A stretch of 64,000 bases of DNA from G963665545 sp963665545 (GTDB lineage: Bacteria; Pseudomonadota; Gammaproteobacteria; Xanthomonadales; SZUA-36), in the NCBI GenBank assembly GCA_963665545.2, contig CAXXKZ010000004.1, positions 682,001 through 746,000 of the forward strand, given 5' to 3'. A model generated the notes under the pieces. That model ran no database searches. It saw only the letters and a list, made by a program, of their open reading frames with translations, and had not been told where the DNA came from. Positions 34,948-44,366 of this stretch are shown one piece after another. Numbering within the stretch: position 1 is the stretch's first letter; each line of letters opens with the position of its first letter. The position numbers and the translations under genes are program-made.

Positions 34948-35750
34948 CAAAGACCGTCCAGCCAGGACTGGACATCGCGCGTCGTCGAGCCGATTTCGTA
35001 CTGCCAGTGATCAACTGAACGTACCGGAATGACACCCTGTACCGCATTGCCGATAAACACTTCATCCGCTTCGGCCAGCATGTCGAGGCTCACCTGCCGC
35101 AATTCACATCGTGACTTGAATGCCCGAATGATTTCCGCCCGGAGCACACCCTTGACACCGCAGCGATCCAGCCTCGGCGTCAATATTCTGTCCCCGTCGA
35201 CCACGAACAAATTCGCGGATATGGCTGAAATCACGAAATCTTCCGGGTCGAGCAGAATGCTTTCCGCGACCGCAGGGTCCTGCTCTTCACTGCTGGCAAT
35301 GACCTGTTCCAGCCGATTGAGGTGTTTGATACCTGCCAGGGCGGGCTGCAGTGCCAGTCTGAGTTTACTGATACGGGTCCGGACACCCCGGGTGGTATCC
35401 ATTTGTCCCTCTGCGGCCAATGGATAGGCAGCCACGATACGCGTGGCCTCAGGGAACTCAGGCGGCGCATATCCGCGAGGCGCCACGCCCCGAGTCAGAA
35501 TTATTTTTGCGACACCCTCGGGCATGCCGGCGACCATGGTGCGGACTTCCCTGAGCAGAAGCGCCTGGGGTGGCTTGGGCAGGAACAGGCGTTCACAGCC
35601 CATGGCCAATCTTTCCATGTGGCCTTGCCAGAAGCGTGGTTTGCCAGCGGAAATTCGGATGGTTTCGAATATTCCGTCACCGTACAACAAGCCACGGTCG
35701 TCGATACCGATGCTGTCTGCCAATTCACCATTCATCAGACATGAAGTCAT
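34947..35750 (-). CDS. pabC: Aminodeoxychorismate lyase
   Basis: PLP enzyme of fold type IV that releases pyruvate from 4-amino-4-deoxychorismate to give p-aminobenzoate for folate. The 267-residue product has DRGLLYGDGIFETIRI near the start, ILTRGVAPRGYAPPE and the active-site lysine in AGIKHLNRLEQVIA. SANLFVVDGDRILTP and GVLRAEII follow, as usual in the family. It sits between pabB and mltG, an order known from other gammaproteobacteria. A second in-frame ATG 15 bases downstream is a possible alternative start. Confidence 0.94.
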   Translation of the reverse strand: MTSCLMNGELADSIGIDDRGLLYGDGIFETIRISAGKPRFWQGHMERLAMGCERLFLPKPPQALLLREVRTMVAGMPEGVAKIILTRGVAPRGYAPPEFPEATRIVAAYPLAAEGQMDTTRGVRTRISKLRLALQPALAGIKHLNRLEQVIASSEEQDPAVAESILLDPEDFVISAISANLFVVDGDRILTPRLDRCGVKGVLRAEIIRAFKSRCELRQVSLDMLAEADEVFIGNAVQGVIPVRSVDHWQYEIGSTTRDVQSWLDGL

Positions 35751-35782
35751 GTTGCCGTTCTCTTCAGTCAGCCCGCATTGTG

Positions 35783-37231
35783 CTATCCCGCCCCCGCCTG
35801 TCCCACCGACTGGAGAGACAGCAGCAGGCCCTTGGCTTTCTCTTCAGTTTCCACCAATTCCCTTTCTGGGTTCGAGTCGGCCACGATACCTGCTCCACAG
35901 CTGAATGAAAACTGCGAACCTTTCAGCAGCAGGCTGCGGATCAGTATATTCAGATCGAGCTGACCATCGCGGCCCAGGTAACCCATTGAGCCGCTGTAGA
36001 ATCCTCGCGGCCGGGATTCGAGTTCCGCAATGATTTCCATACAACGGACCTTGGGGCAGCCCGTAATGGTACCACCGGGAAAGACGGCCCTGATTGCTTC
36101 CACAGGCGATGCCCCGCCGCGCAACGAGCCCGACACATTGGACACGATGTGATGGACATGGGCGTAGCTCTCGATCACCATAAACTCATCCATCTTGATT
36201 GATCCGGGTTCACACACCCGGCCCAAATCGTTGCGTTCCAGATCGATCAACATGATGTGCTCGGCGCGCTCTTTGGGGTTTCGTATCAACTCCCTGTGCA
36301 AGGCAGCATCCTCCTCGGCACTCTGGGCGCGGGGCCTTGTTCCGGCTATTGGACGGGTCTGGACCTGACGCTGCCGGATTTCAATCAATCGTTCCGGCGA
36401 AGAACTGAGCAAGGCGAACTCTCCGCGGCGCACCAACCCCGAAAATGGCGCCGGATTGTTGAGTCTCATGCTCTCCAGCAGGATCTCGGGGCGCACACTT
36501 CCATCAAAGTGTCCCGCCCACGGGCGGGAAATATTGACCTGGAAAACGTCTCCAGCCGCCAGGTAAGACAGAATTCGCTCAACCGAGCCACAAAAAATTT
36601 CGCCGGGTTCCTGCCTGACCTCCACCAGACGGACAGGTGCGCCAGACGCCACTGCAGAAGGACCAGCGCTTGGCCATTCCATCGTGTATTGAATAACCTC
36701 AATGAGGGTTGTCTCATTCTCGGCGATGACCAGGGCGCAATCCCCTTCCGGTCGATGATAAACAATAATCGCGGCTGGGCAGCGCCGCGCAAACGCACCC
36801 GGCCAAGCGGCTTGCCAGCCAAATTGCCCGCCCGGTTCTGCGCCTGAATGCCCGTCTGGGTACTGCAAAGGAAGTTCCAGACCAGGCTCGATTTCCGCGC
36901 TGATCTCATAGCCCAGGTAGAGAAACCAGCCACCAATAAAGGGTATCGAGGTGGCCCCATCGGCATCGATTTTTGCTGACTGGTACCACGATTCCAGCCT
37001 GGCGAAAAATGAATCACCCTGGCCGGGCCCGTGAAGGCCGGTGATGGGGTCGACCCGCAATTCCTCCTCACCAGCGAACAGAAGCAGACTGTGGCGGCCC
37101 AACGGGCCGGTAGCAGAGCTCTCCAGCAGGAATGGAAATTGGTCGGGAAAACGACTGGACAGGCTGAGTAAGCCAGAAGGGTCCAGCAAGCCCGGCGGGG
37201 AATTCAGCCACCGACTGCAATAGCCAGTCAT
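35783..37231 (-). CDS. pabB: Aminodeoxychorismate synthase component I
   Basis: Converts chorismate with glutamine-derived ammonia to aminodeoxychorismate. The 482-residue protein has a variable N-terminal half with IPFIGGWFLYLGYEIS, then the chorismate-binding core: DVFQVNISRPW, TRPIAGTRPRAQSAEED, IMLIDLERNDLGRVCEPGS and FPGGTITGCPKVRCMEII, with the PabB-type catalytic lysine in TGCPK. ATG 37231 is used because it lies eight bases past the fabF stop. A frame reaching 37291 would overlap fabF and is not family-like. It is followed by pabC, so the two folate steps are co-transcribed. Confidence 0.94.
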   Translation of the reverse strand: MTGYCSRWLNSPPGLLDPSGLLSLSSRFPDQFPFLLESSATGPLGRHSLLLFAGEEELRVDPITGLHGPGQGDSFFARLESWYQSAKIDADGATSIPFIGGWFLYLGYEISAEIEPGLELPLQYPDGHSGAEPGGQFGWQAAWPGAFARRCPAAIIVYHRPEGDCALVIAENETTLIEVIQYTMEWPSAGPSAVASGAPVRLVEVRQEPGEIFCGSVERILSYLAAGDVFQVNISRPWAGHFDGSVRPEILLESMRLNNPAPFSGLVRRGEFALLSSSPERLIEIRQRQVQTRPIAGTRPRAQSAEEDAALHRELIRNPKERAEHIMLIDLERNDLGRVCEPGSIKMDEFMVIESYAHVHHIVSNVSGSLRGGASPVEAIRAVFPGGTITGCPKVRCMEIIAELESRPRGFYSGSMGYLGRDGQLDLNILIRSLLLKGSQFSFSCGAGIVADSNPERELVETEEKAKGLLLSLQSVGQAGAG

Positions 37232-37238
37232 GCGGGGC

Positions 37239-38489
37239 TCAATCCGTGAACGCTGAGAAAACCAGTGTGCCGTTAGTACCGCCGAATCCAAATGAGTTGG
37301 AGAGAACCGATTTCAACGGCGCCTGCCGCGCTTCGTTGGGCACGAAGTCCAGATCGCAGCCCTCACCAGGCTGGTCGAGGTTGACGGTAGGCGGCAGCAC
37401 GCTATCGCGCATCGCCAAAACACAGAATATGGCCTCAATGCCACCAGCAGCGCCCAGCAGGTGACCGGTCATTGACTTGGTAGAACTCACCGGCGTGGCA
37501 TAAGCGTGTTGGCCGAATACCGTCTTGATGGCATCGGCTTCGGCCCTGTCGCCTAGCGGCGTTGAGGTGCCATGCGCATTGATGTAGTCAACTTCTTCCG
37601 GCCCCATGCCGGCGTCCTGCAGGGCGATCGCCATGCAGCGGGCAGCGCCCTCGCCATCTGCCGGGGGTGCCGTCATATGGTGCGCATCACCGCTCATGCC
37701 AAAGCCTTTCAGTTCTGCATAAATGCTTGCGCCACGCTTGCGCGCGGTTTCAAGCTCTTCCAGAACCATCACGCCCGCGCCGTTGGACAGGACAAATCCA
37801 TCGCGATCCTGATCCCAAGGCCTGCTCGCAGCCTCGGGATCATCGTTGCGGGTGGACATGGCTTTAGCAGAGATAAAGCCCGCTATCGCTGTGGGGCTGG
37901 TGCCGAACTCGGCGCCGCCGGCAACCATGGCATCCGCATCGCCATATTTAATCATGCGTGCCGCTGCTCCGATATTGTGCGTCGCTGTTGTGCAGGCTGT
38001 CACGATTGCGATATTGGGGCCTTTGAATCCGAAACGAATCGACAGATTGCCACCGATCATGTTCACAATTGAACCTGGAATATAAAATGGTGATACTTTG
38101 CGCGCGCCGCGGTCACGATATATTAAGGCGGTATTTTCGATGGTGGAGATGCCACCAATTCCGGCTCCGATGGCAAAACCCACCCGATTGGGATCAAGCC
38201 CGTGATCATCTTCGGTCAGGCCGGCCTCCTGCATCGCCTGTATGGATGCGGACATTCCGTAGTGAATGAACCGATCACTACGGCGCGCATCCTTGCCGGA
38301 CAAATATTCGGTGACGTCAAAATCACGAATTTCTCCGGCAATGCGGGTGGCAAGACCGGACACATCAAACGAAGTGATCTGGCCAATGCCGCTTTTTCCA
38401 TTGCAAATTGCCTCCCAGGCTGCCGCCACCGTGTTGCCCACGGGGGAAATAATGCCCAGCCCGGTTATAACCACTCTACGATGTGACAA
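37239..38489 (-). CDS. fabF: Beta-ketoacyl-ACP synthase II
   Basis: Chain-elongating condensing enzyme of fatty-acid synthesis. The 416-residue thiolase-fold protein has the nucleophile in IVTACTTATHNIGAA, the first His in NAHGTSTPLGDRAEAD and the second in STKSMTGHLLGAAGGIEA. FGFGGTNGTLVF closes the fold. The only start matching the family is TTG at 38489 (MSHRRVVITG), supported by a good AGAGGA seven bases upstream. The rare start codon may tune expression relative to acpP. A GC-rich hairpin separates it from acpP. Confidence 0.95.
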   Translation of the reverse strand: MSHRRVVITGLGIISPVGNTVAAAWEAICNGKSGIGQITSFDVSGLATRIAGEIRDFDVTEYLSGKDARRSDRFIHYGMSASIQAMQEAGLTEDDHGLDPNRVGFAIGAGIGGISTIENTALIYRDRGARKVSPFYIPGSIVNMIGGNLSIRFGFKGPNIAIVTACTTATHNIGAAARMIKYGDADAMVAGGAEFGTSPTAIAGFISAKAMSTRNDDPEAASRPWDQDRDGFVLSNGAGVMVLEELETARKRGASIYAELKGFGMSGDAHHMTAPPADGEGAARCMAIALQDAGMGPEEVDYINAHGTSTPLGDRAEADAIKTVFGQHAYATPVSSTKSMTGHLLGAAGGIEAIFCVLAMRDSVLPPTVNLDQPGEGCDLDFVPNEARQAPLKSVLSNSFGFGGTNGTLVFSAFTD

Positions 38490-38514
38490 ATTGAGTTCCT
38501 CTGTTTAGAACTAC

Positions 38515-38533
38515 GGCCGGCAATTGGCCGGCC
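38515..38533 (-). other. GC-rich hairpin between acpP and fabF
   Basis: A 7-base perfect stem (GGCCGGC paired with GCCGGCC) with a 5-base loop lies in the 111-base gap between acpP and fabF. No T-run follows on the transcribed strand, so it is more likely an mRNA-stability, processing or attenuating element than an intrinsic terminator. Such an element could let acpP be expressed more strongly than fabF; that is inference. Confidence 0.5.
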
Positions 38534-38600
38534 GCTCTAAACCCTGGGTATATATTGACGTCGTACTGACGAACGACTTATATATGAACGCCGGAAAAAT

Positions 38601-38834
38601 TCAGAAGTTAGATGTGACGTAGTCGATTGCCTGCTGCACGCTGGTAATCTTTTCCGCTTCTTCATCAGGTACTTCACACTCGAATTCTTCCTCAAGCGCC
38701 ATGACCAGTTCCACTGTATCGAGCGAGTCCGCGCCAAGGTCGTCAACAAAAGACGCACTCGATGTTACTTCATCCTCTTTAACGCCGAGTTGTTCAATTA
38801 CGATCTTCTTGACACGTTCTTCAATACTACTCAT
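38601..38834 (-). CDS. acpP: Acyl carrier protein
   Basis: The 77-residue acidic carrier has the phosphopantetheine site DDLGADSLDTVELVMALEE, with Ser in DSL, and the usual ending EKITSVQQAIDYV. It carries growing acyl chains through the fab enzymes encoded around it. The start MSSIEERVKKIV at 38834 fits the family exactly. Confidence 0.97.
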   Translation of the reverse strand: MSSIEERVKKIVIEQLGVKEDEVTSSASFVDDLGADSLDTVELVMALEEEFECEVPDEEAEKITSVQQAIDYVTSNF

Positions 38835-38886
38835 TTTTAGACTCTTCCTCTTTTGGAGACACAAGGGGGCAATTTTAGTTAATTTG

Positions 38887-39654
38887 TCAGGACAAGTACA
38901 TCCCGCCGTTGACGTGGATAGTCTGGCCGGTAATATAGGCCGCTTCTTCTGACGCAAGAAACGCTGCGGTGAACCCGATATCCTCAGCAGCCCCGAGGCG
39001 CTGCAGCGGAATGCCTTTGATCAGAATTTCCCTTTGCTGCTGGTCCAGCGCGCGGGTCATGTCGGTGTCGATAAATCCGGGGGCAATGACGTTGACCGTA
39101 ATTCCTCTGGAGCCGACCTCACGCGCAAGTGACTTGGTGAACCCCATCATACCGGCTTTGGCGGCAGCGTAGTTGACCTGCCCTGGATTGCCGATGGCAG
39201 CCACGACCGAGGAGATACTGATGATGCGGCCACGGCGCGCTTTCATCATGCCACGCAGGCAGGCCTTGCTGAGTCGAAAAACAGACCGCAGATTGGTCCC
39301 GATCACGTTGTCCCAATCTTCTTCTGACATGCGCAGTAGAAGCTGGTCACGTGTGATGCCCGCGTTATTGACGAGGATCAACGGCGCACCAAACTGATCG
39401 TTGATTTGCTTGACCAACGCCAGAGCGCCAGCATGGTCATTCACGTCAAGCACGCGTCCGGCACAGCCATTGGAGATGGCGGCGAGCCGATCTTCGATCG
39501 CGTCTGCACCGTTCTGAGAAGTCGCCGTCCCCACCACATGGGCACCGCGGCGGGCAAAAATGTCTGCGATTTCTGCGCCGATGCCTCTACTGGCGCCGGT
39601 TACCAGGGCCACCTGGCCCTCTATTCCAGGGTACTGGATGGTTGATTCGGTCAC
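38887..39654 (-). CDS. fabG: 3-oxoacyl-ACP reductase
   Basis: NADPH-dependent reductase of the elongation cycle. The 255-residue short-chain dehydrogenase has the cofactor motif VTGASRGIGAEIADIF, NNAGITRDQLLLRM, catalytic Ser in IISISSVVAAIG and YAAAKAGMMGFTKSLAREV with Tyr-x3-Lys, and PGFIDTDMT. It starts with GTG at 39654, overlapping the fabD stop by four bases (GTGA). A frame running further upstream into fabD is not family-like. Confidence 0.96.
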   Translation of the reverse strand: MTESTIQYPGIEGQVALVTGASRGIGAEIADIFARRGAHVVGTATSQNGADAIEDRLAAISNGCAGRVLDVNDHAGALALVKQINDQFGAPLILVNNAGITRDQLLLRMSEEDWDNVIGTNLRSVFRLSKACLRGMMKARRGRIISISSVVAAIGNPGQVNYAAAKAGMMGFTKSLAREVGSRGITVNVIAPGFIDTDMTRALDQQQREILIKGIPLQRLGAAEDIGFTAAFLASEEAAYITGQTIHVNGGMYLS

Positions 39655-40604
39655 GATCCCTCCCACAGTTGAATGGTTTCTGAAATGGCGGAATCGCCGG
39701 TCAATGGCACACACTTCACCGTCTTTGAGATTCTGCGGGCAAGACCGGCAAGGACCTTTCCCGGCCCGCATTCAACAAATCGGGACCCGCCCAGTTCGAT
39801 CAGCTGCAATACAGTTTCCGTCCAACGAACTGGTTGGCAGAGTTGGTTGATCAGGGCCTGGCGAATGCGCTCACCGCTGGCGTGGCTGCGCACATCCCAA
39901 TTGTGAACCACGGGAATTGAGGGCTGAGAAAATTCGATGCTCTGCAGTACCGCGTTCATATGCTCTGCGGCAGGCGCCATCAGCGCACAATGTGACGGCA
40001 CACTCACTGCCAGGGGAATGACCTTACGGGCCCCGGCTTTCGAAGCAAGGTCAATGGCTCGTTCAACGGCCCCGGCATTGCCCGCAATCACAATCTGGCC
40101 CGGCGAATTGAAGTTCGCACAGGACACCACTTCATCCTGTGCTGCCAGTTCACAAACTTCCATCACCACTTGATCGTCAAGTCCCAGGATTGCCGCCATC
40201 GCGCCGCTGCCGGGAGGTGTGGCTGCCTGCATGCTTCGACCCCGCTCGGCCACCAGGCCGATTGCGTCTTTGAACTGCAGCACACCCGCGGCCACCAGGG
40301 CCGTGTATTCGCCGAGGCTGTGTCCGGCCAGGAAGTCCGGAGCAGGGCCTCCGCGCTCAAACCAAAGGCGCCAGATCGCTACACCTGCAGCCAGCACCGC
40401 CGGTTGCGTGACCTCTGTTTGGTTCAAGCTTTCCTGTGGCCCGTTCTGAACCAGGTCATACAAGTCGTAGGCCAGCACCGCCGACGCTTCAGCGAATACG
40501 GACTGTATCAGGGGCTGTGATTCCTCATAAGCTGACATCATGCCAACCGACTGAGAGCCCTGTCCCGGAAACACAAAAACACTCTTTTTGTTGACCACTT
40601 CCAC
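39651..40604 (-). CDS. fabD: Malonyl-CoA:ACP transacylase
   Basis: Loads malonyl groups onto ACP. The 317-residue enzyme has FVFPGQGSQSVGMM at the N terminus, the nucleophile elbow DFLAGHSLGEYTALVAAG and the catalytic His in VSVPSHCALM. Residues QPVRWTETV follow, as usual. The start is probably GTG at 40604 or GTG at 40598, both shortly after the fabH stop at 40615; no in-frame ATG gives a fitting N terminus. Confidence 0.94.
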   Translation of the reverse strand: MEVVNKKSVFVFPGQGSQSVGMMSAYEESQPLIQSVFAEASAVLAYDLYDLVQNGPQESLNQTEVTQPAVLAAGVAIWRLWFERGGPAPDFLAGHSLGEYTALVAAGVLQFKDAIGLVAERGRSMQAATPPGSGAMAAILGLDDQVVMEVCELAAQDEVVSCANFNSPGQIVIAGNAGAVERAIDLASKAGARKVIPLAVSVPSHCALMAPAAEHMNAVLQSIEFSQPSIPVVHNWDVRSHASGERIRQALINQLCQPVRWTETVLQLIELGGSRFVECGPGKVLAGLARRISKTVKCVPLTGDSAISETIQLWEGS

Positions 40605-40614
40605 GCTCAGGCAG

Positions 40615-41589
40615 TCAGTAGCGGACCAGGGCAGAGCCCCACGTGAATCCACCACCAAAGGCTTCGAGCAACAGCAGGTCACCGCGTTTTACGCGGCCAT
40701 CGCGCACCGCCTCATCCAACGCCAACGGCACTGACGCCGCAGAAGTGTTGCCATGACGATCGACTGTGACCACGACCTGGTCCATGTCCATGCCCAGTTT
40801 TCTGGCCGTTGCAGTAATGATACGCAGGTTGGCCTGGTGAGGAATCAGCCAGTCCAGGTCGGATTTGTCGAGATTATTCGCCGCCAGCGTCTCATCCACG
40901 ATGCGGCCCAATGTGCGTACGGCAACCTTGAAAACCTCGTTGCCTTTCATGACAATTTGGGGCTTCATGGATTCACGGTTCATATCCTGAAATCCAACCG
41001 ATACGCCAACTTCGGTCTGCAGCAGATCCGCCTGTTTGCCATTGGCATGAATGTGTGTAGACATGATGCCGGGCTCCTCTGTGGCCTCCAACACCAGGGC
41101 GCCAGCCCCATCGCCAAACAGGACTGCCGTGTCACGCATTTCCAGATTCAATATCTGGGATAAGGTTTCCGCCCCGCAAACCAGCGCTTTTTTCGATGAA
41201 CCGGTGCGGATGAATTTGTCTGCCACGCTGAGCGCGTAAATGAAGCCCGAACAGGCAGCATTCACATCCATTGCTCCACCGTCGGGCAGCCCCAATTTGG
41301 CTTGCACCAGGCAGGCGGTACCAGGAAAAACCAGGTCCGGCGTGGTCGTACCCAGGATGATCAAATCGATCTCTTCCGGCCCAACGTCTGCCGCCTCCAT
41401 GGCGTTTCTGCAGGCCCGTTCTGCCAGCGTGGCCGTGGTCTGGCCTGGCTCGACGAATCGACGCTCACGAATACCGGTGCGATCACGAATCCACTCATCG
41501 GTGGTATCCATCAAGGATTCCAAATCTTTGTTGGTGACGACCCGTTCTGGAAGGTAACTACCCGTGCCGATTATTTTGGAAAATATCAT
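40615..41589 (-). CDS. fabH: Beta-ketoacyl-ACP synthase III
   Basis: Initiates fatty-acid synthesis by condensing acetyl-CoA with malonyl-ACP. The 324-residue protein has the catalytic triad visible as Cys in DVNAACSGFIYALSVA, His in DWLIPHQANLRII and Asn in VDRHGNTSAASVPLALDEA. The N terminus IIGTGSYLPERVVTN is typical. The start overlaps the plsX stop by four bases. Confidence 0.97.
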   Translation of the reverse strand: MIFSKIIGTGSYLPERVVTNKDLESLMDTTDEWIRDRTGIRERRFVEPGQTTATLAERACRNAMEAADVGPEEIDLIILGTTTPDLVFPGTACLVQAKLGLPDGGAMDVNAACSGFIYALSVADKFIRTGSSKKALVCGAETLSQILNLEMRDTAVLFGDGAGALVLEATEEPGIMSTHIHANGKQADLLQTEVGVSVGFQDMNRESMKPQIVMKGNEVFKVAVRTLGRIVDETLAANNLDKSDLDWLIPHQANLRIITATARKLGMDMDQVVVTVDRHGNTSAASVPLALDEAVRDGRVKRGDLLLLEAFGGGFTWGSALVRY

Positions 41590-42635
41590 TCTTCAGCCTC
41601 CAGCCGGTGTTCCAGAATAAGAGATCCGATCTTTTCCGGGATTCTTCTGCGCGCCTCCCGACTGGCTTCCATGATCGCGACAGTCATCTCCCGGCAATTC
41701 GCACCACCATGGCTTTTGACTGCAACACGATTCAGCCCCAATAAGGGCGCACCATTATGAGCGGCAGGATCGAATCGCGCCACCAGTTCGGTGAACGCCT
41801 GGCGGCTTAATACTGCGCCGAGCCTGGATGACAGCGAAGACTTCAGCGACCGGGACAATTCACTGAACAGCATTCGCACCAGCCCTTCGCCGGATTTGAG
41901 CAGCAAATTACCGGCAAAACCGTCGCAGACCGCAACATCCACGTGCCCGGAAAACAAGTCATCGCCCTCGACAAAACCGATGTAGTTCAACGGCAAACCC
42001 TGGAGCATCTGGTGAGCCGCTTTGACCACTACGTGTCCCTTGGAGTCTTCGCGGCCTACATTCAGCAGACCGATTGCGGGATTTTGGTCGTTTTCACTGC
42101 CATCCCTGGCCCCATCGAAAGCCACCGAGCCCATGACCGCAAACTGCACCAGTTGGGAGGCGTCGACATTCAGGTTGGCGCCCAGATCCAGCAAAGCAAC
42201 ATAGCCATGGGCTGAAGGTACATGCGCCATCAGGGCGGGGCGTTTGATGCCCGGCAACAAGCCGAGCAATTTGACGCCGAGCGCCATCATGGCCGAAGTG
42301 GCGCCGCCGCTGACACAGGCTTGTGCCCGGCCCTCGGCAACTTCTTCGAAGGCGCGCCACATGCTGCTGTCCTGGCCACGACGAAGCACGGCCACGGGCT
42401 TGGCATCCATTGGGATCACGGTTGATGCAGCAATGATTTCGAGCCTTTCGCACAAATGGTCCGCAGGACTCTGTTGGCCGAGTGCCGCTTGCAATCGCTC
42501 TGGCTGACCAGTCAACCGGATACTCAGGTTGCTGTCGGCTTCAAGGGCGCGCAGACACGCGGGAACGGTGACAGTTTCTTCCTGATCACCACCGTGCCCG
42601 TCAACGGACAGCACTATTGGATCGTGCAATGACAT
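41586..42635 (-). CDS. plsX: Phosphate acyltransferase PlsX
   Basis: Makes acyl-phosphate from acyl-ACP for phospholipid synthesis. The 349-residue protein has the opening VLSVDGHGGDQEETVTVPA, which replaces the common DAMGGD by DGHGGD. RGQDSSMWRAFEEVAEGRA, CVSGGATSAMMALG, NVGREDSKGHVVVK and VAVCDGFAGNLLLKSGEG are the recognisable core. It is placed between rpmF and fabH as usual, linking fatty-acid synthesis to membrane lipid synthesis. Confidence 0.95.
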   Translation of the reverse strand: MSLHDPIVLSVDGHGGDQEETVTVPACLRALEADSNLSIRLTGQPERLQAALGQQSPADHLCERLEIIAASTVIPMDAKPVAVLRRGQDSSMWRAFEEVAEGRAQACVSGGATSAMMALGVKLLGLLPGIKRPALMAHVPSAHGYVALLDLGANLNVDASQLVQFAVMGSVAFDGARDGSENDQNPAIGLLNVGREDSKGHVVVKAAHQMLQGLPLNYIGFVEGDDLFSGHVDVAVCDGFAGNLLLKSGEGLVRMLFSELSRSLKSSLSSRLGAVLSRQAFTELVARFDPAAHNGAPLLGLNRVAVKSHGGANCREMTVAIMEASREARRRIPEKIGSLILEHRLEAEE

Positions 42636-42713
42636 CCGGTATTGAATTGAACGACAAAGAGCGGCAGGTCAGGACGTAGCACCCCGGCCTTCGTCTTCCC
42701 CGCTATCGAATCC

Positions 42714-42908
42714 CTACTCTTCGTCAAACTCAACCACGGGCGTTTCGATCACCTTGCGCCCGCGGTAATAGCCCTCAGAGCTAACATGATGACGGCGATG
42801 TGTCTCGCCGGTCGTCGGCTCGATAGACAGCGTCGGTTTCTTGATCCGATCATGAGACCGGCGCATGCCGCGCCTTGAGGGTGTTTTTCGACTTTTTTGA
42901 ACCGCCAT
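42714..42908 (-). CDS. rpmF: 50S ribosomal protein L32
   Basis: The 64-residue basic protein starts MAVQKSRKTPSRRGMRRSHD and contains the conserved H..S..GYYRGRKVI ending. It lacks the zinc cysteines found in some L32 forms, so it is the non-zinc type. It lies between yceD and plsX, the standard bacterial order. Confidence 0.97.
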   Translation of the reverse strand: MAVQKSRKTPSRRGMRRSHDRIKKPTLSIEPTTGETHRRHHVSSEGYYRGRKVIETPVVEFDEE

Positions 42909-43011
42909 GTCAATTCTCCGTGTATCAAAAATTCAATTATTGGGCCGGAATCCTGCTTCACTTTCCAAAAGAGTGGGTTGTTCCCTACTGCTTTGGGGTC
43001 TGATTCCCGGC

Positions 43012-43622
43012 CTATTTCCTGCTCTTCAAGTTCTGCTTCATCATCTGGTCCAGCCCGGCAAATGGCTTACGGGTAGGACCCTCTTTTCGTTCAAATGTTC
43101 TGTACTGATCAGTAGTCTCTTCCTGCCCCTTCAATGTACTGTCGGCGGGACTTCGGACATCGGATCGGCCCCGGTCGAATGGTTCACCGCACGGACTCCC
43201 GGATTGCGCGGAATCTGGGGCAGGCCTATCAACAGCTCTTCTTCCACCAGATCAGTCAACGCCAGACCCTGAGACTCCACCAGGAGGGTTTCGCTATGAT
43301 CTGGCAATAATTCCTGTTCGTCGAGACTGCGGATGACACTGAGTTCTGAGGACCGCCTCACGGGCTCATTGTAAGGCTCCAGGCTGCGCTGGCAAATCAG
43401 CGGCAATTCTGCCTCAACTTTGATCCGAATGCGCACACGCCGCTCGAAATCATGGTCGAATTGTGCCTGGAACCCTACGACAAGATCACCACGAATCTTG
43501 GACTTGCCCGCCAACAACGGCAGCAACCGCTTCATCCGGACAACAGGAATCGTTCCCTGGAAGCATCTTTTGCCTTCAGCTGCCTTCCACGGGTCAACCC
43601 AGTCTGGAAATTCGCGAGACAT
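43012..43622 (-). CDS. yceD: YceD/DUF177 family protein, frameshifted near the C terminus in this sequence
   Basis: The gene precedes rpmF, where YceD (large-subunit rRNA accumulation protein) normally lies. From ATG 43622 the frame gives GTIPVVRMKRLLPLLAG, a central C..SL motif (LPLICQRSLEPYNEPV) and DLVEEELLIGLPQIPRNPG. It then ends at TGA after PMSEVPPTVH. In another frame the sequence continues LKGQEETTDQYRTFERKEG and PFAGLDQMMKQNLKSRK to a stop at 43012, which looks like the family tail. One base is missing near 43146. Repaired length is about 203 residues. Assembly error or real truncation are both possible. Confidence 0.8.
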
Positions 43623-43687
43623 GGCAACAGCCTACTTCCTCTTTTACACTACGCACCCAAACAGATTATTTTACTACAAAATCGACC

Positions 43688-44278
43688 ATGCAGTCACACA
43701 CATATGACCTCTTTCTTGCCTCGAGCAGTATTTACAGAACGGCCCTTCTTGACCGGTTGAACCTCAACTACATTCAGCTCGACCCGGAATTCGATGAAGC
43801 CACCAAACCGGGAGAGGCGCCAGGCACGGCCGCTACGCGGCTGGCGGCCGGCAAGGCCGATTCGGTGGCGAGTCACTGTTCACCCGCTGTCATTATCGCC
43901 TCGGATCAGGTCGCCTCAAGTGCCGGGCAAATCGTAGGCAAACCCGGCACAGTCGAAGGCGCGCGCCGGCAGTTGGCAGGGTTCTCCGGACAAACAGTTG
44001 AGTTCCACACCGCAGTATGTGTTCTCAACACTGCCACCGCTGACAAATTAACGCACCTGGATACAACGGTCGTTTGCTTCCGATCACTCCATGCGGAAGA
44101 AATTGACCGCTATATTGCCAGGGAACCCGCACTGGACTGCGCCGGGTCGTTCAAAGCCGAGGCGCTCGGCATTTCGCTGTTTGAATCGATTGATTCCTCC
44201 GACCCTACCGCACTGCTGGGGCTGCCTCTGATCGCGACAGCAAGAATGCTTAGACGCGTGGGCATCGCCATTCCCTGA
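43688..44278 (+). CDS. Maf-like nucleoside triphosphate pyrophosphatase (YceF type)
   Basis: House-cleaning pyrophosphatase of 196 residues. The opening YDLFLASSSIYRTALLDRL, the catalytic-base region VIIASDQVASSAGQIVGKPG and AGSFKAEALGISLFESIDSSDPTALLGLPL are the Maf pattern. The SDQV motif and the location next to yceD-rpmF suggest the YceF (m7GTP) subtype. The start at 43688 is supported by the family N terminus; the long upstream extension overlaps divergent yceD. Confidence 0.92.
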   Translation: MQSHTYDLFLASSSIYRTALLDRLNLNYIQLDPEFDEATKPGEAPGTAATRLAAGKADSVASHCSPAVIIASDQVASSAGQIVGKPGTVEGARRQLAGFSGQTVEFHTAVCVLNTATADKLTHLDTTVVCFRSLHAEEIDRYIAREPALDCAGSFKAEALGISLFESIDSSDPTALLGLPLIATARMLRRVGIAIP

Positions 44279-44366
44279 GCAGGGCAACCCCACCGTTGCC
44301 TTTTTCTACAACCCTTCTGTCATAATCCCAACATCTCGACCCGTATCCGATGCCGTGCCCAAACCT

